Assembly: GCA_023390415.1 (NCBI GenBank)
Contig: JAEWCW010000018.1
Coordinates: 1 to 8,827, forward strand
DNA from: Pseudomonadota bacterium
GTDB taxonomy: Bacteria; Pseudomonadota; Alphaproteobacteria; Sphingomonadales; Sphingomonadaceae
Length of the DNA stretch: 8,827 nucleotides
Direction: 5' to 3'
Shown one piece after another: positions 1 to 6,756 of the stretch. Both the position numbers and the translations under genes were made by a program. Position 1 is the first letter of the stretch. Every line of letters begins with the position of its first letter. The notes beneath the pieces are model-generated. The model was not told the origin of the DNA. It ran no database searches and saw only the letters and a program-made list of their open reading frames with translations.

Positions 1-170
1 GCGACGCGCCCTTCCGACTTCAGGCCGACGTCGATCACCGCCATGTCGTTCTCGATCGCGGTGACCTTGCCCTTGACGACGCGGCCTTCGAAGCCTTCGT
101 TCTCGCCGCCCAGGGTTTCATTGAGGAGAGCCGCGAAATCGTCGCGGGTCGGCATTGCCGAGGTTGCCAT
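1..170 (-). CDS. rpsA: 30S ribosomal protein S1, N-terminal part (truncated by window edge)
   Basis: Ribosomal protein S1 binds mRNA on the 30S subunit and helps start translation. Only the first 56 codons are present; the gene continues beyond the left edge. The protein starts MATSAMPTRDDFAALLNETL, followed by a segment (about residues 27-56, with FEGRVVKGKVTAI and VIDVGLKSEGRV) that matches the first S1/OB-fold repeat of S1 proteins. The ATG at 168-170 is preceded by AAGGA with a 5-nt spacer (180-176), a good ribosome-binding site, so the start is well supported. Upstream on the same strand lies a leader of about 240 nt and then rnpB. In many proteobacteria cmk precedes rpsA, but here the upstream neighbour is the RNase P RNA gene. 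Confidence 0.93.
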   Translation of the reverse strand, partial: MATSAMPTRDDFAALLNETLGGENEGFEGRVVKGKVTAIENDMAVIDVGLKSEGRV

Positions 171-413
171 AAAAGTCCTTACTTACGTACCGGACCGCTC
201 CGCGCATTCTTCCTTCGATCGGACGCGGGCCGGGCCAGAGTGACGAACCGCCCGCGGCCTCATGCCGAGAGCGGGTCCGATGGGCGCAGGAAGCGCTTGG
301 GCGCGAGCATCAAAAAGGCGCGCCGGGAGACCGGCTCTCTGCCGCCCCCACCGCGCGCTCCAGCTTAACTCAAGCCACCACAGGCGCTTAACCGCACCCG
401 CCGGACGGGCGCG
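171..413 (-). other. Long untranslated leader of rpsA (gene-free stretch)
   Basis: No convincing gene lies between rpsA and rnpB (171-493); the open frames here have no recognisable protein content. Within the presumed rpsA leader two items stand out. The 7-mer GTTAAGC (minus strand) occurs twice, at 392-386 and 369-363, with starts 23 bp apart. Further down, a GC-rich hairpin is followed by a run of T (322-335 and 312-316). In E. coli, S1 represses its own synthesis through its leader, so a long structured leader would fit autoregulation, but that is inference for this organism. Confidence 0.5.
312..335 (-). terminator. Possible attenuator or terminator-like hairpin in the rpsA leader
   Basis: On the minus strand, GCCGG-TCTC-CCGGC (335-322) forms a 5-bp GC stem with a tetraloop, followed by GCGCC and then five T residues (316-312). 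The T-run starts 5 nt after the stem, which is further than in a classic intrinsic terminator, and the stem is short. It could be a weak terminator, an attenuator, or chance in GC-rich DNA. Its place between the candidate promoter and the rpsA start is the main reason to note it. Confidence 0.3.
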
Positions 414-442
414 CATATAGGGGAGAGCGGGAGGAGGAGCAA
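414..442 (-). promoter_or_regulatory. Candidate sigma-70 promoter for rpsA
   Basis: Read on the minus strand, a -35 TTGCTC (442-437) and a -10 TATATG (419-414) are separated by exactly 17 bp. The predicted start is near 407, which gives an rpsA leader of about 237 nt. The spacer is pyrimidine-rich. It is the best promoter-like pair I noticed between rnpB and rpsA; it is not proven. Confidence 0.55.
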
Positions 443-493
443 GCGTCGGATGACGGCGGCACGCCCGCCCTGCGCTGCACGGGGGCTAGAAAA

Positions 494-873
494 GCGCCAG
501 AGGGTCTGTAAGCCGGGTTCTGTCCTGCCGCCGAAACGGCAGTGGCGACCATTCATCTGGGAGGCGGATCGCTCTGCCCCTCAAGCAACCAACCCGGGCG
601 ACGAGCCGGAACGAAGCCCATGTGCCGCCCCTATTCGGTCTTGCTCCCGGTGGGGTTTGCCGTGCCGGTCCCGTTGCCGGTCCCGCGGTGGGCTCTTACC
701 CCACCCTTTCACTGTCACGCTGCCGAAGCATCGGCCCGAAGGCCGCGCGACCTGCTTTCTGTGGCACTTTCCCTAGGGTCGCCCCCGCCGGGCATTACCC
801 GGCACCGTCGTTCCGCGGAGCCCGGACTTTCCTCGACGCACCGAAGTGCGCCGCGGCCGCCCGACCCTCTGGC
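494..873 (-). ncRNA. rnpB: RNase P RNA (bacterial class A), catalytic subunit
   Basis: This RNA is the catalytic part of ribonuclease P, which removes the 5' leader of pre-tRNAs. The hallmark conserved blocks are present in order on the minus strand: GAGGAAAGTCCGGGCTCC at 834-817, the ACAGTGAAAGGGTG...GTAAGAGCCCACCGC block at 715-684, a GGCAAACCCC block near 662-653, the GAATGGTCGCC block near 555-545, and the 3' block ACAGAACCCGGCTTACAGACC-like at 523-503. The ends are set by helix P1: GCCAGAGGGTC (873-863) pairs perfectly over 11 bp with GACCCTCTGGC (506-496). The 3' end is followed by GCTTTT, so the mature end may differ by a few bases. Length is about 380 nt, normal for the class. Confidence 0.97.
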
Positions 874-879
874 CAGCCC

Positions 880-908
880 TATCTAGTCAATCCGCGCTCC
901 CGGTCCAA
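880..908 (-). promoter_or_regulatory. Promoter of rnpB
   Basis: On the minus strand, -35 TTGGAC (908-903) and -10 TAGATA (885-880) are separated by exactly 17 bp (902-886). Counting the last -10 base as -7 puts +1 at 873, which is exactly the first base of the 11-bp P1 helix of RNase P RNA. The promoter lies in the 47-bp gap between the amidase stop codon (921-923) and rnpB, so rnpB need not depend on read-through from the chemotaxis block. Confidence 0.75.
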
Positions 909-920
909 GAGCGGAGCATT

Positions 921-1610
921 CTAGTCGCCCTGGGGTCGGGGGAGCAGGAGGGCGAAGAGGATCGCGCGGCATTCGCCGTCGATTTCGCCGTCGATGATCT
1001 CGGGCCGGAAGCGGCGCTGGAAGGCGCGGATCGCCGCCGCCTTGTCGGCGACGTCGTAGCCGAAGCGCTCGAGCGCGAGCAGGAAGCCGGCGTCGGTCCA
1101 GCACGGGTCCATCAAATTCCGGGTCGGCCGCGGCAAAGCGAGCCGGAGCCGGGCCAGCCGCGACCAGGGGAAGAGCTCGCCCGGATCCTCCTTGCGCGCC
1201 GGGGCGACGTCCGAATGGCCGACGACGTTGCCGCGGGTGATTCCGTGCCGGTCCTTGATCTCGAAGACCAGCCGGACGAGCGACTCGATCTGCGCCTCCG
1301 GAAAGGGGCGATAGCCGTGCTCGTGGCCCGGATTGACCAGCTCGATCCCGATCGAGACGTCGTTCACCCCGGCGATCCCGCGCCACCAGGAGCGGCCGGC
1401 GTGCCAGGCGCGCCTCTCCTCCGGCACCATGCGGTAGATCGTGCCGTCCTCGTCGATCAGATAATGGCAGGAGACCTTGGCCTCCGGATCGCGAAGCCGG
1501 TCGATCGCCGACTGCGCATCCACCATGCCCGTATAATGAAGCACGAGCATCGAGATCGGCTGGCCGCGCTCGTCATGATTGGGCGAAGGGCAGTCGACGA
1601 TCTCGCTCAC
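921..1610 (-). CDS. N-acetylmuramoyl-L-alanine amidase (Amidase_2, AmpD/AmiD type) with C-terminal peptidoglycan-binding domain
   Basis: Zinc amidase that cleaves the bond between N-acetylmuramic acid and L-alanine in peptidoglycan or muropeptides. Numbering from the GTG at 1608-1610 (229 aa), the likely zinc ligands are His25 (LVLHYTG), His132 (VVGHSDVAP) and Asp142 (RKEDPG), with Lys140 and Glu90 (GIELVN) as probable catalytic residues, as in AmpD. Residues about 165-225 resemble a PG_binding_1 domain (AIRAFQRRFRP...IDGEID), which AmpD lacks and E. coli AmiD has. No signal peptide or lipobox is visible, so it may be cytoplasmic. The GTG has AAGG with a 4-nt spacer. A TTG at 1644-1646 overlapping the cheR stop as TTGA would add 12 residues and cannot be excluded. 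Last gene of the chemotaxis block; its link to chemotaxis is unclear. Confidence 0.9.
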   Translation of the reverse strand: MSEIVDCPSPNHDERGQPISMLVLHYTGMVDAQSAIDRLRDPEAKVSCHYLIDEDGTIYRMVPEERRAWHAGRSWWRGIAGVNDVSIGIELVNPGHEHGYRPFPEAQIESLVRLVFEIKDRHGITRGNVVGHSDVAPARKEDPGELFPWSRLARLRLALPRPTRNLMDPCWTDAGFLLALERFGYDVADKAAAIRAFQRRFRPEIIDGEIDGECRAILFALLLPRPQGD

Positions 1611-1642
1611 GACGCCTTTTGCGCGCCAAAAGTCGCGGGAGG

Positions 1643-2491
1643 TCAACCCCCGCGGGCAGCGAGCGGAACGGGCGGCGACTCGGACAGGACCGGCACGTAG
1701 AGGCCGCGATGATCGGGACAGGGATGGAAGCGCGCGGTCTGGCCGATCACCGTCTCCCCTGCCCCGAGCATCAGAAAGCCGTCGGGCGCCATCGCCTCGG
1801 CGAGCCGATCGAAGGCCACGCGCCGCCGCTCCGGCGAGAAATAGAGAAGCAGGTTGCGGCAGAGCAGGATGTCGAAGCGGCCGGGCTTCGGCGCGACGTC
1901 AGTGATGTTGCGCACCTCGAAGCGGACCCGGCTGCGCAGCGCGTCGATGACTCGCCAGCGCGTGCCGCCCGCCTCCTCGAACCAGCGCAGCATCTCACGC
2001 ACCGAAAGGCCGCGCTGGACCTCGAATTGCGAATAGATGCCCGCTGCGGCCTGGGCGACTGCGGCCGCCGAAACGTCGGTGGCGACAATCTCGATCGTCC
2101 AGCCGTTCCAGCGCAAGGCGTCGTCGGCGAAGAGCATTGCGAGCGACCAGGCTTCCTGCCCGGTCGAGCAGCCCGCGCTCCAGATGGTGAGCTTCTTCTC
2201 CTGCGCACGGGCCGCGGCGAGGCGGCGCAGCGGTCCCTCGCGAAGCAGATCGAACGGAGTTCGATCGCGGAAGAAATAGGTTTCGTTGTTGAGCAGCGCC
2301 TCGACGGCGAGCGCAGCCAATGCCGGTTCGACGGCGACGCGGCCCGCGAGCTCGTCGAGCGAGGCGAAGCCGCGATCGCGCAGCAGCGGCGCCAGCGCGG
2401 CCTCGAACCGCCACTGACGCTGGAGATTGAGCTGCTGACCGGTCTTGGCTTCGAGAAGCGCCGCGAGAACGCGGCAAGCGGGCTCGCTCAC
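1643..2491 (-). CDS. cheR: Chemotaxis protein methyltransferase CheR
   Basis: CheR transfers methyl groups from S-adenosylmethionine to glutamates of chemoreceptors and opposes CheB during adaptation. The 282-aa protein has the usual length (E. coli CheR 286). An N-terminal helical domain (about 1-75) ends in the CheR signature NNETYFFRD (68-76). The Rossmann methyltransferase domain follows, with SAM motif IWSAGCSTGQE (103-113), ATD (137-139) and CRNLLLYF (211-218). There is no TPR or other C-terminal extension. The GTG start at 2489-2491 overlaps the cheB stop as GTGA; upstream in-frame starts would lie inside cheB and add an Arg-rich shadow sequence, so I reject them. The overlap implies translational coupling of the two adaptation enzymes. 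Confidence 0.95.
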   Translation of the reverse strand: MSEPACRVLAALLEAKTGQQLNLQRQWRFEAALAPLLRDRGFASLDELAGRVAVEPALAALAVEALLNNETYFFRDRTPFDLLREGPLRRLAAARAQEKKLTIWSAGCSTGQEAWSLAMLFADDALRWNGWTIEIVATDVSAAAVAQAAAGIYSQFEVQRGLSVREMLRWFEEAGGTRWRVIDALRSRVRFEVRNITDVAPKPGRFDILLCRNLLLYFSPERRRVAFDRLAEAMAPDGFLMLGAGETVIGQTARFHPCPDHRGLYVPVLSESPPVPLAARGG

Positions 2492-3582
2492 CGGGCGTTC
2501 GCCTCCAGCCGGGCGGTAAGGCGGCGAGCCAGTTCGACGGGCGAGTGGACGGCCGAGGCGAGACCGGCTTCGGCGACCGCGCGGGGCATGCCCCAGACGG
2601 CGGACGTCGCGCGGTCCTGCGCGAGGATCGCGCCGCCGCATTCGACCAGACGCTGAGCGCCTTCCAGCCCGTCCTTCCCCATGCCGCTCAGCACCACGCC
2701 GACCGCGCTGTCCCGGAACAGCTCGCCGACCGAGGCGAGCATCGGATCGACCGAGGGCTGGCAGCCGGAGGTCATCGGCTCGCGGCTCAGACGGGCGACG
2801 ACCAGCTTGCCCTGGACCTCGACCCGGACATGGGCGTCGCCCGGGGCGACATGGATCCGGTCGGCGGCGAGCGGCTGGCCGTCCGCCACGACGATCGCCT
2901 GGCGGCCGGACCCGACTTCGAGCTGGCGCGCGAAGACCGGGATGAACGCCGGCGGAAGATGCTGGGTGACGAGGATCGGCGCGCCCGTTCCGCGCGGCCA
3001 GGCGGCGAGGAATTGGTTGAGCGCGGGAAGCCCGCCGGTCGAGGCGCCGATTGCGACGCAGCCGATCGGCCCGTTCGGCATCGGACGAAGCTCGAAGCGC
3101 GGGGTCGGCTCGCGCCGCGTCGGAACCGGCTCGCGGCGAACACGGCCGATCTGGCGAAGCCGGTCGGCGAGCATATCGGCGAAACGGCCCGCCAGTGCGC
3201 CGGCATTGGGCTTGGGCAGGGTGTCGGCTGCGCCGAGCGCGAGCGCCTGGACGGTCGCTTCCGCGCCAGCCGCGGCATGCGAAGAGACGACGAGGACCCG
3301 CGCGCCCTCGCCCGCGTCCAATATCTCGGGAAGCGCCTGAAGGCCGCTGATCCCGGGCATTTCGAGATCGAGGAGGACGATGTCGACCTGGATCGACTGC
3401 AGCGCCGCGAGCGCCTCGGCGGCGCTTCCGGCAACGGCGGCGATCTCGAACCCGTCATAAGTCTCGATGATGCGCGAGAGGACCGCGCGTGCGACCGACG
3501 AATCGTCGACGATCATCAGCCGGATCGGCGGCTCCATCGCCTTTCGGATGGTGACGCGGCCGAGTCCGCCCGCGACGCCCAT
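2488..3582 (-). CDS. cheB: Chemotaxis response regulator protein-glutamate methylesterase CheB
   Basis: CheB removes methyl groups from chemoreceptor glutamates, and can deamidate glutamines, when phosphorylated by CheA. The 364-aa protein has an N-terminal receiver domain (about 20-140) with acidic pocket Asp26/Asp27, phosphoacceptor Asp72 (LLDLEMPG) and Lys124 (LPKP). An Arg/Pro-rich linker (about 147-168) leads to the methylesterase domain (about 170-362) with Ser181 (IGASTGG), His208 (TQHLPP) and Asp304 (GMGKDGLEG) as the catalytic triad. All key residues are intact. The ATG at 3580-3582 lies 1 nt after the cheY stop (TGAGATG), favouring coupled translation. A second ATG at 3535-3537 would begin MEPPIRLMIVDDS, closer to the domain start, and is a real alternative. 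Confidence 0.95.
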   Translation of the reverse strand: MGVAGGLGRVTIRKAMEPPIRLMIVDDSSVARAVLSRIIETYDGFEIAAVAGSAAEALAALQSIQVDIVLLDLEMPGISGLQALPEILDAGEGARVLVVSSHAAAGAEATVQALALGAADTLPKPNAGALAGRFADMLADRLRQIGRVRREPVPTRREPTPRFELRPMPNGPIGCVAIGASTGGLPALNQFLAAWPRGTGAPILVTQHLPPAFIPVFARQLEVGSGRQAIVVADGQPLAADRIHVAPGDAHVRVEVQGKLVVARLSREPMTSGCQPSVDPMLASVGELFRDSAVGVVLSGMGKDGLEGAQRLVECGGAILAQDRATSAVWGMPRAVAEAGLASAVHSPVELARRLTARLEANAR

Positions 3583-3583
3583 C

Positions 3584-3949
3584 TCAGGCGACCCCCACCA
3601 GCTGGAGCTTGGTCTCCAGGGTGTCGCGGTCGAACGGCTTCATCACATATTCGTCGGCGCCCGCATCGATCGCGGCGCGGATATGGGCGAGATCGTTCTC
3701 CGTGGTGCAGAAGACCACCTTGGGCTGGGTGTCGTATTCGCGGCGGCGGAGCGCGCGCAGGAATTCCATGCCGTTCATCACCGGCATGTTCCAATCGAGC
3801 AGGACGACGTCGGGCAATTTGTCGTCGCAGCGGTCGAGCGCGTGGCGGCCGTCTTCGGCTTCGTCCACGGTAAAGTTCAGCGTCTCCAGGATGTGACGCG
3901 CGACCTTGCGGATCACCTTGCTGTCGTCGACGACGAGGCAGCTCTTCAT
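3584..3949 (-). CDS. cheY: Chemotaxis response regulator CheY (single receiver domain)
   Basis: Single-domain response regulator, 121 aa, that carries the phosphoryl group from CheA to the flagellar motor or acts as a phosphate sink. All receiver landmarks are present: Asp8/Asp9 acidic pocket (LVVDDSK), Asp52 phosphoacceptor (LLDWNMP), Thr82 (VFCTTEN), Tyr101 and Lys104 (EYVMKPF). There is no output domain. The ATG at 3947-3949 follows GAGGGG with a suitable spacer, which makes it better than an in-frame ATG 24 nt upstream that adds MPGEEGNF. It sits 55 bp after cheW, the widest gap inside the che genes after that before cheA. Alphaproteobacteria often carry several CheY proteins, so whether this one drives the motor cannot be told from sequence. 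Confidence 0.93.
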   Translation of the reverse strand: MKSCLVVDDSKVIRKVARHILETLNFTVDEAEDGRHALDRCDDKLPDVVLLDWNMPVMNGMEFLRALRRREYDTQPKVVFCTTENDLAHIRAAIDAGADEYVMKPFDRDTLETKLQLVGVA

Positions 3950-4004
3950 GAAATTCCCCTCTTCACCCGGCACAGGGACCTAAGCTCCAGATGTAACCCC
4001 TTGA

Positions 4005-4442
4005 TTAAGACGCGGCTGCGGCGGTCCGTAAGGCAGCCCCGGCGACGAGCTCGTGGGGATCGACGAGCAGGAACAATTCCCCTTCGGCCTCGACCGTGCC
4101 GCGCGCGACGCGCGACCAGACCGATCCGAACGGCAGATCGGCCTTTTCCACCGGACCCGAGGCATCGACCACGTCCTCGACGTCGTCGACGAGAAGGGCG
4201 TAGAAATGGCCGCCAGAAGGCACGACGACCGCCTCGGCGCTCTCGGCCTGAGGCGCATCGAGCGCGGCGCGGCAATCGACCACGGTGAGGACGCGGCTGC
4301 GAAGCGAGGCGAGGCCGGCAATGTGACGCGCGGTGCCCGGCACCGGCACCACCTCGTCCAGCTCGATCACCGATTCCACCTCCTCGGCGAGGAAGGCGAC
4401 GCGGTCGCCGGCGATGCGGAGGATGAGCAGCAGGTCAGCCAC
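4005..4442 (-). CDS. cheW: Chemotaxis coupling protein CheW
   Basis: CheW is the scaffold that links chemoreceptors to the CheA P5 domain in sensory arrays. The 145-aa product is a single CheW-like beta-barrel domain. Landmarks are FLAEEVESVIEL (17-28), VPVPGTARHIAGLASLRSRV (32-51) and LTVVDCR (52-58), the counterpart of the usual G-RG-V-PV-DL region, and a second half with FYALLVDDVEDVV (80-92). The RG pair of the family is replaced by RS. The GTG start at 4440-4442 overlaps the cheA stop by 8 nt and is preceded by a near-perfect Shine-Dalgarno AAGGAGG six bases upstream, located inside the end of cheA. It is somewhat shorter than E. coli CheW (167 aa). Confidence 0.92.
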   Translation of the reverse strand: MADLLLILRIAGDRVAFLAEEVESVIELDEVVPVPGTARHIAGLASLRSRVLTVVDCRAALDAPQAESAEAVVVPSGGHFYALLVDDVEDVVDASGPVEKADLPFGSVWSRVARGTVEAEGELFLLVDPHELVAGAALRTAAAAS

Positions 4443-6756
4443 GGGCAGCCTCCTTGCGGACCTCGGCGGCGCGGCGGCCGAGCACGCTCAGCAGCGCGGC
4501 GCGGTCGTAGCGGTAGATGCTGCCGTCCGCGGTGTCGGCGCGGGGGCTGAGGCGGACCAATTCGGCGCCCTCGACCGGAGGCGCCGGATCGTCCTCGCCG
4601 GCGATGAGAACGTCGCAGGCGCGGCCGGAGCCGGCCGGCACGACCTCGTAGCCGAGACTCTCGATCAAGGGCTTCAGGATATTGTCGATCCAGGCATCGC
4701 CCGCCGGCACGGCGCAGACCGGACGCTTCGCGGCGGAAGGCGTGTCCGCGCCATGCGCCGCGAATAGCCAGAAGGGATCGAGGAGCTCGACCTGCTCGCC
4801 GCCGATCAAGGCGACGGCGCCGACCTCGCCGACGCTTGCGGCCGGCTGAGGCGCAACCGCTGCGGAGACGATGTCGATCACCTCGGCGAAGCCATAGGCG
4901 ATCTCGGAGGCGCCGTCGGTGAGGCGGAGCAGGCGCAGCGGCCCGTCCGGCACCGTGTCCACGCCGGCCAGCGGAACGATGCGGTCGCCGATCGAAACCC
5001 GCAGGCGACCGCCAGTGAGCGCGATCGCCGACGGCTCGACATCCTCGATCCGCTCGACGAGCGCGAGGCGCACCGCCCGGCGCGCGCCGCCGAGCGCCCG
5101 GAACAGCACCAGAGAGATTTTCTCGTCCTCATTCGCCGACGCCGCCGGAGCGGCCGGCGCGGCGGATGCGCGAGGCGCATCCACCTTGGCCCGGGCCGCG
5201 ATTCCGGAGGCATCGAGCAGCAGGATCGGCCGGCCATCGTCGGCAAGCGTCGTCCCGGCATAGATCCCGGCAGCCATGACCGCTGGCGCGGCTGGCTTCA
5301 CGACCAGCTCCTCATGATCGTGCACGGCATCGACGGCCAGCGCATAGAGTTCGCCCCCTGCCGGACGAAGCAGAACGATCGAGCGCTCGCTCATCGGACC
5401 GGCCGGGTCGGGCCCGAACAGGCCGGACAGGCTGACGACCGGCACCCGGACGCCGCGGAAGCTCATCAGCGAGAGCCCGCCCACCGCCTCGAAGCGCACC
5501 GCCGGATTGTTGCCGCGGACGATCTCGTCGATCGCCGAGCGCGGAATCGCAAAGGTCTGGCCGCCGGCCGAGACGGTGAGCGCGGGGATGATGGTGAGGG
5601 TCAGCGGCACCCGGATGGACAGCCGGAGCCCCTGCCCTTCGCGGCTCTCGATCTCGACGATGCCGCCGATCCGCTCGATATTGGCGCGGACGACATCCAT
5701 GCCGACGCCGCGGCCGGACAGCGCCGTGACCTCGGCCGCGGTCGAAAGCCCGGCCTCGAAGATCAGTGCGTTGCGTTCGGCCGGCTGAAGCTTCTCCGCC
5801 GCCTCGGCGGTGATCAGGCCGGCGGCGACGGCGCGGCGGACCAGCTTCTCGCCGTCCACCCCGCGTCCGTCGTCGCGGATCTCGATCAAGATCTGGTTGC
5901 CGGCCTGGCGGGCGCAGACGCTGAGCGTCCCCGCGGACGGCTTGCCCGCGGCGCGGCGCTCGGCGGCGGTCTCGATTCCGTGATCGATCGCGTTGCGGAC
6001 GATATGGGTCAGCGGATCGCGGATCGTCTCGATCATTTCGCGGTCGAGCTCGACATCGCCGCCATCCACGTCGAGCAGCACCTCCTTGCCCAGCTCGGCG
6101 GCGAGATCCCGCACCACCCGCGGCAAGCCCGCGAACAGCGAATCGATGCGCTGCATGCGCGTGCGCATCACCGCGTCGCGGATCTCGGCAATGCAGGCGG
6201 ACACGCGCTCGAACGCCGCCTCGACCTCGACCTCGGCCGGCGAACCGCGCATCCGGCGGGCGAGCTCATTGCGCGCGAGGACGGCATCGGACACGCCGTT
6301 CATGATCCTGTCGAGCAGTTCGACCGAAAGCCGGATGCTGCGTGGCGCATTCCGTGCCGGGCCGTCGGCCGCTGGAAGCGCCTCGATCGGCGCCTCGCCG
6401 TGGAGGGCGGCGATCAGCGCCTCCTCATCGCCGGGGACCTCCGCCTTGGTCTCGATCGCCTCGACCAGCACCGAGATCCGGTCGATCGCGGCCAGGACCG
6501 CGCTGACCAAAGCATGGTCCGGCTGCCGCTGCCCGGCGCGGACCTCCGCGAGCACGTCCTCCGCTGCGTGGCTCAGGGCCTCGATGCGGACGAGATCGAA
6601 GAAGCCGCTATTGCCCTTCACCGTGTGGACGAAGCGGAAGATCTGGTCGAGCCGCTCGCGGTCGCCCGGCGCCGACTCCCAGGCGACGATCTCCCCCGAC
6701 AGCGCTTCCAGCATCTCGCGCGTCTCGGCGATGAATTCGGTGATGAGATCGTCCAT
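4435..6756 (-). CDS. cheA: Chemotaxis histidine kinase CheA with tandem CheW-like domains and a degenerate receiver tail
   Basis: CheA autophosphorylates in response to receptors and passes phosphate to CheY and CheB. The 773-aa protein is longer than E. coli CheA (654). Domain order: HPt/P1 (1-120) with phospho-His44 (VHTVKGNSGFF); no clear P2 CheY-binding domain, only a short linker; P3 dimerisation (about 138-205); P4 ATPase with N-box RNAIDHGIE (254-262), G1 DDGRG (295-299), F-box FEAGLST (333-339), G2 GRGVGMD (348-354) and G3 near 373-385; P5 CheW-like (about 388-520); an Ala/Pro linker; a second CheW-like region (about 545-645); and a receiver-like tail (about 679-773) lacking the acidic pair and phosphoacceptor Asp. 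The ATG at 6754-6756 starts the HPt directly. Kinase motifs look intact, so it should be active. Confidence 0.95.
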   Translation of the reverse strand: MDDLITEFIAETREMLEALSGEIVAWESAPGDRERLDQIFRFVHTVKGNSGFFDLVRIEALSHAAEDVLAEVRAGQRQPDHALVSAVLAAIDRISVLVEAIETKAEVPGDEEALIAALHGEAPIEALPAADGPARNAPRSIRLSVELLDRIMNGVSDAVLARNELARRMRGSPAEVEVEAAFERVSACIAEIRDAVMRTRMQRIDSLFAGLPRVVRDLAAELGKEVLLDVDGGDVELDREMIETIRDPLTHIVRNAIDHGIETAAERRAAGKPSAGTLSVCARQAGNQILIEIRDDGRGVDGEKLVRRAVAAGLITAEAAEKLQPAERNALIFEAGLSTAAEVTALSGRGVGMDVVRANIERIGGIVEIESREGQGLRLSIRVPLTLTIIPALTVSAGGQTFAIPRSAIDEIVRGNNPAVRFEAVGGLSLMSFRGVRVPVVSLSGLFGPDPAGPMSERSIVLLRPAGGELYALAVDAVHDHEELVVKPAAPAVMAAGIYAGTTLADDGRPILLLDASGIAARAKVDAPRASAAPAAPAASANEDEKISLVLFRALGGARRAVRLALVERIEDVEPSAIALTGGRLRVSIGDRIVPLAGVDTVPDGPLRLLRLTDGASEIAYGFAEVIDIVSAAVAPQPAASVGEVGAVALIGGEQVELLDPFWLFAAHGADTPSAAKRPVCAVPAGDAWIDNILKPLIESLGYEVVPAGSGRACDVLIAGEDDPAPPVEGAELVRLSPRADTADGSIYRYDRAALLSVLGRRAAEVRKEAARG

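Noticed and set aside
363..392. The two GTTAAGC copies as a CtrA binding site
   Set aside because: CtrA sites need TTAA-N7-TTAA; here the TTAA cores are 19 bp apart, so the pair does not fit.
183..416. 77-codon minus-strand frame upstream of rpsA
   Set aside because: Its start overlaps the candidate -10 box, composition is Arg-rich and no family is recognisable; better explained as rpsA leader.
450..924. Several overlapping plus-strand open frames of about 100 codons across 450-924
   Set aside because: They lie antisense to rnpB, a structural RNA with all conserved blocks; such frames are a known annotation artefact over RNA genes.
846..1700. 284-codon plus-strand frame opposite the amidase and part of rnpB
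   Set aside because: Crosses a clear structural RNA and the antisense of an amidase with intact zinc ligands; no protein family recognised.
2545..3873. 442-codon open frame on the plus strand opposite cheB and cheY
   Set aside because: Low-complexity Arg/Gly-rich translation with no family resemblance; the opposite strand encodes intact CheB and CheY.
5164..5182. Perfect inverted repeat GGATGCGC-GAG-GCGCATCC inside cheA
   Set aside because: Falls in the Ala/Pro-rich linker coding region, single copy, explained by GC-rich codons; no sign of a mobile repeat.
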